From the NCBI GenBank assembly GCA_023419995.1, contig JAEZXF010000387.1:1-10643 (forward strand): a stretch of DNA of 10,643 nt, read 5' to 3'. A program made the position numbers and the translations under genes. Below the pieces are notes generated by a model, which had not been told where the DNA came from, searched no databases, and saw only the letters and a list, made by a program, of their open reading frames with translations. Source of the DNA: Pseudomonadota bacterium. GTDB lineage: Bacteria > Pseudomonadota > Alphaproteobacteria > Rhizobiales > Rhizobiaceae. This document shows, piece after piece, positions 7,602-10,643 of the stretch. Each line of letters starts with the position of its first letter. The first letter of the stretch is position 1.

Positions 7602-7615
7602 GTGATTCAGATCAA
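7602..7615. promoter_or_regulatory. Candidate FNR/FixK-type box upstream of osmC remnant and VIT gene
   Basis: GTGAT-TCAG-ATCAA matches the TTGAT-N4-ATCAA consensus at 9 of 10 fixed bases. Its centre is about 83 bases before the osmC ATG. If it acts as a class II activator site, the -10 would fall near 7638-7643, where TACACG occurs, a weak match. Functional assignment is inference. Confidence 0.5.
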
Positions 7616-7691
7616 CATCTTCGGCAATCTTTTGAAGTACACGATGATCGGCGCGCGTCGCACTTGTCGTGCTTAGGAAAGAGGTTGAGTG

Positions 7692-7841
7692 ATGCTCGAA
7701 TACAAGGTCGAACCCCGCCGGGTGAATGCCCACGGGTCTATCGCAACGGCAAAGACCGCGCAGATCCACCTTGAAACGGATCCCGCTGGTCAAACTGATG
7801 CCTTCAACCCCGAAGAACTGATGCTGGTATCGGTCGCATGA
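7692..7841 (+). pseudogene. OsmC/Ohr-family N-terminal remnant (49 codons)
   Basis: Begins MLEYKVEPRRVNAHGSIATA and runs to FNPEELMLVSVA, then TGA (7839-7841). This is the N-terminus of an OsmC-type thiol peroxidase up to just before the first catalytic cysteine, which family members carry directly after the LFLASIAAC-like helix. Members are normally ~140-180 residues, so both redox cysteines are gone and peroxidase activity is excluded. The ribosome site GAGGT (7681-7685) is strong and 6 bases from ATG. The stop overlaps the next start as ATGA, so the remnant may survive as a translated leader that delivers ribosomes to the VIT gene. This short gene is easily missed by gene finders. Confidence 0.8.
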
Positions 7842-8533
7842 GCAGGCTGCACACAGAGAAGCATCTCGTCTCGCGGATCGGATGGTTGCGGGCGGCCGTG
7901 CTCGGCGCAAATGACGGCATAGTTTCCACGGCTAGCCTCATCGTCGGCGTTGCCGCCGCGGCACAGGGGACTTCGGAAATCCTTGTCGCGGGAATCGCCG
8001 GGCTGGTCGCCGGATCAATGTCGATGGCGGCAGGCGAGTATGTGTCTGTGAGTTCGCAGTCGGACACAGAGCAAGCCGACCTCGCTCGCGAACGGATGGA
8101 ACTGGAAACACAGCCTGAATTTGAGAAGAATGAACTCGCGCAGATTTACGTCGGACGCGGTTTGTCGGATGAGCTTGCCCAGCAGGTTGCCGCACAGCTG
8201 ATGGCCAGGGATGCACTTGGCGCCCACGCAAGGGATGAGCTCGGACTCTCCGAGGCGACAACGGCCCGTCCTATCCAGGCGGCATTGACGTCGGCGGCGA
8301 CCTTCGCCGTCGGCGCGGCGATGCCGCTGGCCATGGTGCTTCTGGCGCCGGCCGCTTCGTTGGTCTGGGCGGTGTCGGCCGCCTCGCTGCTGTTTCTAGC
8401 GTTCTTGGGAGCCATCGGCGCAAAGGCGGGCGGAGCCAACGTCATGCGGGCCACATGGCGGGTCACTTTCTGGGGGGCCTTGGCGATGGGGCTCACCGCA
8501 GGAATCGGCGCGCTGGTCGGTCAGGCCGTGTGA
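7838..8533 (+). CDS. VIT1/CCC1-family Fe2+/Mn2+ transporter
   Basis: A 231-residue membrane protein of the vacuolar iron transporter family; bacterial members are thought to remove Fe2+ or Mn2+ from the cytoplasm. Helix 1 carries LGANDGIVSTASLIVGVAAA (residues 22-41, Asp26). Helix 2 carries GLVAGSMSMAAGEYVSVSSQSD (55-76, Glu67). A cytoplasmic acidic helical segment follows (about 77-140, rich in Glu, with MELETQPEFEKNEL), matching the metal-binding insertion of VIT1. Three further helices close the protein, and there is no ferritin-like domain as in MbfA. The start ATG overlaps the osmC remnant stop and lacks its own ribosome site, so translation is likely coupled. The upstream FNR/FixK-like box at 7602 would place it under low-oxygen control. 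Confidence 0.9.
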   Translation: MSRLHTEKHLVSRIGWLRAAVLGANDGIVSTASLIVGVAAAAQGTSEILVAGIAGLVAGSMSMAAGEYVSVSSQSDTEQADLARERMELETQPEFEKNELAQIYVGRGLSDELAQQVAAQLMARDALGAHARDELGLSEATTARPIQAALTSAATFAVGAAMPLAMVLLAPAASLVWAVSAASLLFLAFLGAIGAKAGGANVMRATWRVTFWGALAMGLTAGIGALVGQAV

Positions 8534-8561
8534 GCGATGCTGGCGGCGGGCATCGGACCAA

Positions 8562-8595
8562 CAACTGACCTTTGATCGCGATCGCTAGTCAGTTG
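8562..8595. terminator. Large inverted repeat between convergent genes, possible bidirectional terminator
   Basis: CAACTGAC (8562-8569) and GTCAGTTG (8588-8595) are perfect 8-base arms. They are concentric with an inner 10-base palindrome GATCGCGATC (8574-8583), with four unpaired or weak positions between the two parts. It lies between the ends of the VIT gene (8533) and the minus-strand stress gene (8622). There is no clear T-run on either side, so an intrinsic terminator is likely but not certain; a protein-binding site is the alternative. Confidence 0.5.
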
Positions 8596-8621
8596 AACGA
8601 TTAGCTTGAACCGATTCCGAC

Positions 8622-9467
8622 CTAATAGGACATCATCACAGGAACGGGACAGTTTTCGAGTATCGAGCGGGTCATCCCGCCCCATACCGTTTGATGCAGA
8701 CGCGAATGCACGAATGCTCCCATGACCAGAAGTTCCATCTGCTCGCTGGCAAGAAACGAGCGTATCGGCTCGCCCTCGTCGTCGCCCGGTGGATTCGCGA
8801 TCACCGCGATTTTCGGCTCAATGCCGTAGAGCCTGAGATAGTTGCCTAGCTCATCGGCTGATTGCAGTCCCTCCGATCCCTTGGTGTCCAGGACGGTCGC
8901 GATGCTGACCTGATCGGCCATCATCAAGAAGTCGAGGCTGTCACGAACCGCGCGCGCGGCTCTTGCGCTCCCATCCCAGGCGATGGCCACCTTGGCTGCT
9001 ATTGGCCGACGCTCTTTCGGGGTTACAAGCACGGGTCGGCCAGTGTCGAAGATCGCGTGCTCGATCGCCGGACGGGCCCACGAGCGTGATGGCTCGGCCG
9101 CCGGAAGGATTGTCAGATCATGAACACGTGCCAATGCGATGAAGCGCTGGTAGCGCCCTTCGAAGGGCGAGCGGGCATGTTCAAGCGCCACAGCCACGTC
9201 CTTTTCAGCTGCAAGCTGGCGAACCGACCGCATCGCCTCTTCAGAGGCCTGTGCGATCCGGTCCTTCTCTTGTGCAATCCAGATCGAGGAGGAGCCAAGC
9301 GTCAGCGGGAATGGCTGCAGCAAGTCTGGAGCGAACACGTAGACCGTGAGCGTCGATCGGCAAGCCAGGGCCATGTCCATTGCACGGGTCAACGCCGGAG
9401 CTGACGCGGAGCTATCCGCATCTATGCCAACAAGGAGGCTTCGCAGACGGCATGATTCCAAGGCCAT
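8622..9467 (-). CDS. Tandem-domain universal stress protein (UspA family)
   Basis: A 281-residue soluble protein with two UspA-like domains: about 8-150 (SLLVGIDADSSASAPALTRA to GRPVLVTPKE) and 155-281 (KVAIAWDGSARAARAVRDSL to the end). Such proteins support survival under stress, often energy or oxygen limitation in rhizobia. In the second domain the ATP motif G-x2-G-x9-G-(S/T) reads Gly250, Val253, Gly263, Gly264, so two positions deviate and nucleotide binding is uncertain. GGAAGGAC lies directly upstream of ATG and fixes the start. It is 64 bases downstream of the cytochrome c gene on the same strand and may share its promoter and FNR/FixK box. Confidence 0.92.
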   Translation of the reverse strand: MALESCRLRSLLVGIDADSSASAPALTRAMDMALACRSTLTVYVFAPDLLQPFPLTLGSSSIWIAQEKDRIAQASEEAMRSVRQLAAEKDVAVALEHARSPFEGRYQRFIALARVHDLTILPAAEPSRSWARPAIEHAIFDTGRPVLVTPKERRPIAAKVAIAWDGSARAARAVRDSLDFLMMADQVSIATVLDTKGSEGLQSADELGNYLRLYGIEPKIAVIANPPGDDEGEPIRSFLASEQMELLVMGAFVHSRLHQTVWGGMTRSILENCPVPVMMSY

Positions 9468-9531
9468 GTCCTTCCAGTTCTATCGTTTTGCAGCGCTATC
9501 GCTCCTGCATTGAGGCCTGGGCGGCCGAGCT

Positions 9532-9855
9532 TCAGTCGCCGAGGCTGCTGATATAGGCAAGGATAGCCTGGATCTGTTCCGGTGTTGCAACGAATTCGGG
9601 CATGTCGGGATGTCCCGTGGAGATGCCTTCGGCAAATGCTTCCTCGAGCGCATCAATGGGGTAGCGCTGCGAAAGCGTCCTGAATGGTGGGGCGTCGGAA
9701 TGACTGCTCTCGCTGGTTCGATCCACGGCATGGCAGCGCGCGCAGTTGAGTTCCACCAGCGCCTTTCCCTCGGCAATGTTGTCTGCCCCGGCCGACGTCG
9801 CGACAAGACCGACAAGAATTGCCATTCCGACTATTTTGACCAACCTTTCGGACAC
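9532..9855 (-). CDS. Small periplasmic class I c-type cytochrome
   Basis: A 107-residue exported haem protein. Residues 1-24 look like a signal peptide (SERLVK basic start, hydrophobic core GMAILVGLVATSAGA, cleavage after AGA). The haem-attachment motif is CARCH (Cys38, Cys41, His42), and Met85 in HPDMPEF is the likely sixth ligand. The end QIQAILAYISSLGD is the typical C-terminal helix. It should carry electrons in the periplasm; the partner is not evident here. The start is GTG (9853-9855), chosen because GGGAG lies 8 bases upstream and the next Met (codon 11) would remove the basic part of the signal peptide. A perfect FNR/FixK box lies about 95 bases upstream. Confidence 0.9.
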   Translation of the reverse strand: MSERLVKIVGMAILVGLVATSAGADNIAEGKALVELNCARCHAVDRTSESSHSDAPPFRTLSQRYPIDALEEAFAEGISTGHPDMPEFVATPEQIQAILAYISSLGD

Positions 9856-9943
9856 TGACCTAGCTCCCTGATCGTGATTTCAGTCTCGTAGCACGAAAGA
9901 GTTCTACCTGTTCATTGACAATCACCTTGATAAGCTTCCTGTG

Positions 9944-9957
9944 TTGATTTCGATCAA
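9944..9957. promoter_or_regulatory. Perfect FNR/FixK-type box in the cytochrome c / phosphoketolase divergent region
   Basis: TTGATTTCGATCAA matches TTGAT-N4-ATCAA at all ten fixed bases and is a full palindrome. It lies in the 291-base region between divergent genes, centred about 96 bases from the cytochrome c GTG start and 196 bases from the phosphoketolase ATG. The distance suits activation of the minus-strand genes with a ~55-base leader; for phosphoketolase the leader would be ~155 bases. No clear sigma-70 -10 was placed on either side. The rest of the region (9858-10146) shows no gene. Confidence 0.75.
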
Positions 9958-10146
9958 CGCTCGGCGAAATCGCAGCGGTATCTCAGACGTCGCACGTCCT
10001 TGAGCTGTTGTCCAAGTAATCGACACGCAGCGTACAGGAGGTCGACGGACGTACCCAGCAAGATGAACGTTGGACAAATTTTACCTTAGGGTCGGGAAGC
10101 GATGGCCTAATTACTGGTCGGTATGCGAGCGTGGAGTGACTTCAGG

Positions 10147-10643
10147 ATGGCAGACGTAAGTGACACCCAACTCGGTCTAATTGACCGCTACTGGCGAGCC
10201 GCCAACTACGTATCTGTCGGCCAAATCTACCTGATGGGCAACCCACTACTTCGAGAGCCTCTTGCGGCCGAACACGTTAAGCCACGGCTCCTCGGCCACT
10301 GGGGCACGACACCTGGCCTGAACTTCATCTACGTGCATCTGAACCGCGTCATCAAGGAAAGGGATACGGACGTCCTCTACATCTGCGGGCCCGGCCACGG
10401 CGGACCGGCGATGGTGGCGAACACCTATCTCGAGGGCTCCTACAGCGAGATTTATCCGGAGATCTCGCAGGACGAGGCCGGACTGCGGAAACTGTTCCGC
10501 CAATTTTCGTTTCCTGGCGGTATACCCAGCCACGTCGCCCCAGAGACGCCCGGTTCCATCCACGAAGGCGGCGAACTCGGCTACGCGCTTGTCCATGCCT
10601 TCGGCGCCGCTTTCGACAACCCCGACCTCATCGTGGCCTGTGT
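10147..10643 (+). CDS. xfp: Phosphoketolase (Xfp/Xpk), N-terminal part, runs off the right edge
   Basis: Thiamine-diphosphate enzyme that cleaves xylulose-5-phosphate (and usually fructose-6-phosphate) with phosphate to acetyl phosphate, giving a route to ATP through acetate kinase. 165 codons are visible of a family length near 800. Seen are [18 protein letters not shown] near the start, [19 protein letters not shown] and [14 protein letters not shown], then EGGELGY (residues 140-146), the family signature. His51, His84 and His129 line up with active-site His64, His97 and His142 of bifidobacterial enzymes. The start at 10147 has GGAG 10 bases upstream; an in-frame ATG at 10123 would add MRAWSDFR and is less family-like. 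There is no stop before the window ends, so it is partial, not broken. Confidence 0.93.
   Translation, partial: MADVSDTQLGLIDRYWRAANYVSVGQIYLMGNPLLREPLAAEHVKPRLLGHWGTTPGLNFIYVHLNRVIKERDTDVLYICGPGHGGPAMVANTYLEGSYSEIYPEISQDEAGLRKLFRQFSFPGGIPSHVAPETPGSIHEGGELGYALVHAFGAAFDNPDLIVAC

Noticed and set aside
8572..8585. TTGAT-CGCG-ATCGC as a third FNR/FixK box
   Set aside because: Only 8 of 10 fixed bases match, it lies between gene ends rather than before a start, and it is explained by the concentric inverted repeat.
10008..10077. TTGTCCAA (10008-10015) and TTGGACAA (10070-10077) as an operator pair or loop before phosphoketolase
   Set aside because: An isolated 8-base inverted match 54 bases apart is near chance level for a region of this size, and no further arm extension was found.

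Overview
The window looks like chromosomal or plasmid DNA of a Hyphomicrobiales (rhizobium-like) alphaproteobacterium. The protein sequences read like rhizobial versions, coding regions are GC-rich with tightly packed operons, and FNR/FixK-type palindromes sit upstream of low-oxygen-type genes. The genus cannot be fixed from sequence alone. No tRNA, rRNA or CRISPR array was seen.

Left edge (1 to about 1518): a patchwork of broken genes. The 3' end of an insertion sequence (1-123) cuts a CueR/HmrR-like merR gene (minus strand), which also carries an internal stop. Upstream of that merR is only the last ~55 codons of a ferredoxin-reductase-type flavoprotein (minus). It abuts, with essentially no spacer, a SulP sulfate-permease fragment (plus) lacking its N-terminus, last helices and STAS domain. 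The SulP frame runs without a stop into arsR, giving a misleading 495-codon ORF.

Arsenic island (1519-5752, all plus): arsR, arsC (LMW-phosphatase type), arsC (glutaredoxin/R773 type), acr3, arsH, arsO. Gaps are tiny or ATGA overlaps, so this is one operon. ArsR senses As(III), two unrelated reductases turn arsenate into arsenite, Acr3 exports arsenite, ArsH probably oxidises trivalent methylarsenicals, and ArsO is a flavin monooxygenase-like protein of unsettled function. A 528-base stretch with no recognisable gene follows.

Right half (6281-10643): a MgtC/SapB-DUF4010 membrane protein, then genes that look like an oxygen-limitation module. A 49-codon osmC remnant is translationally coupled (ATGA) to a VIT/CCC1-family Fe/Mn transporter. 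A tandem universal stress protein and a small periplasmic cytochrome c lie on the minus strand. A phosphoketolase gene runs off the right edge on the plus strand. A perfect TTGAT-N4-ATCAA box lies between the cytochrome c and phosphoketolase genes, and a 9/10 match lies upstream of osmC-VIT. This suggests a small FNR/FixK-controlled regulon next to the ars operon. A large inverted repeat separates the convergent VIT and universal stress genes.

Nothing here is clearly a new type of system. The points most worth following are the two low-oxygen boxes, the retained osmC leader fragment, the SulP/ArsR readthrough ORF, and the unexplained 5753-6280 stretch.
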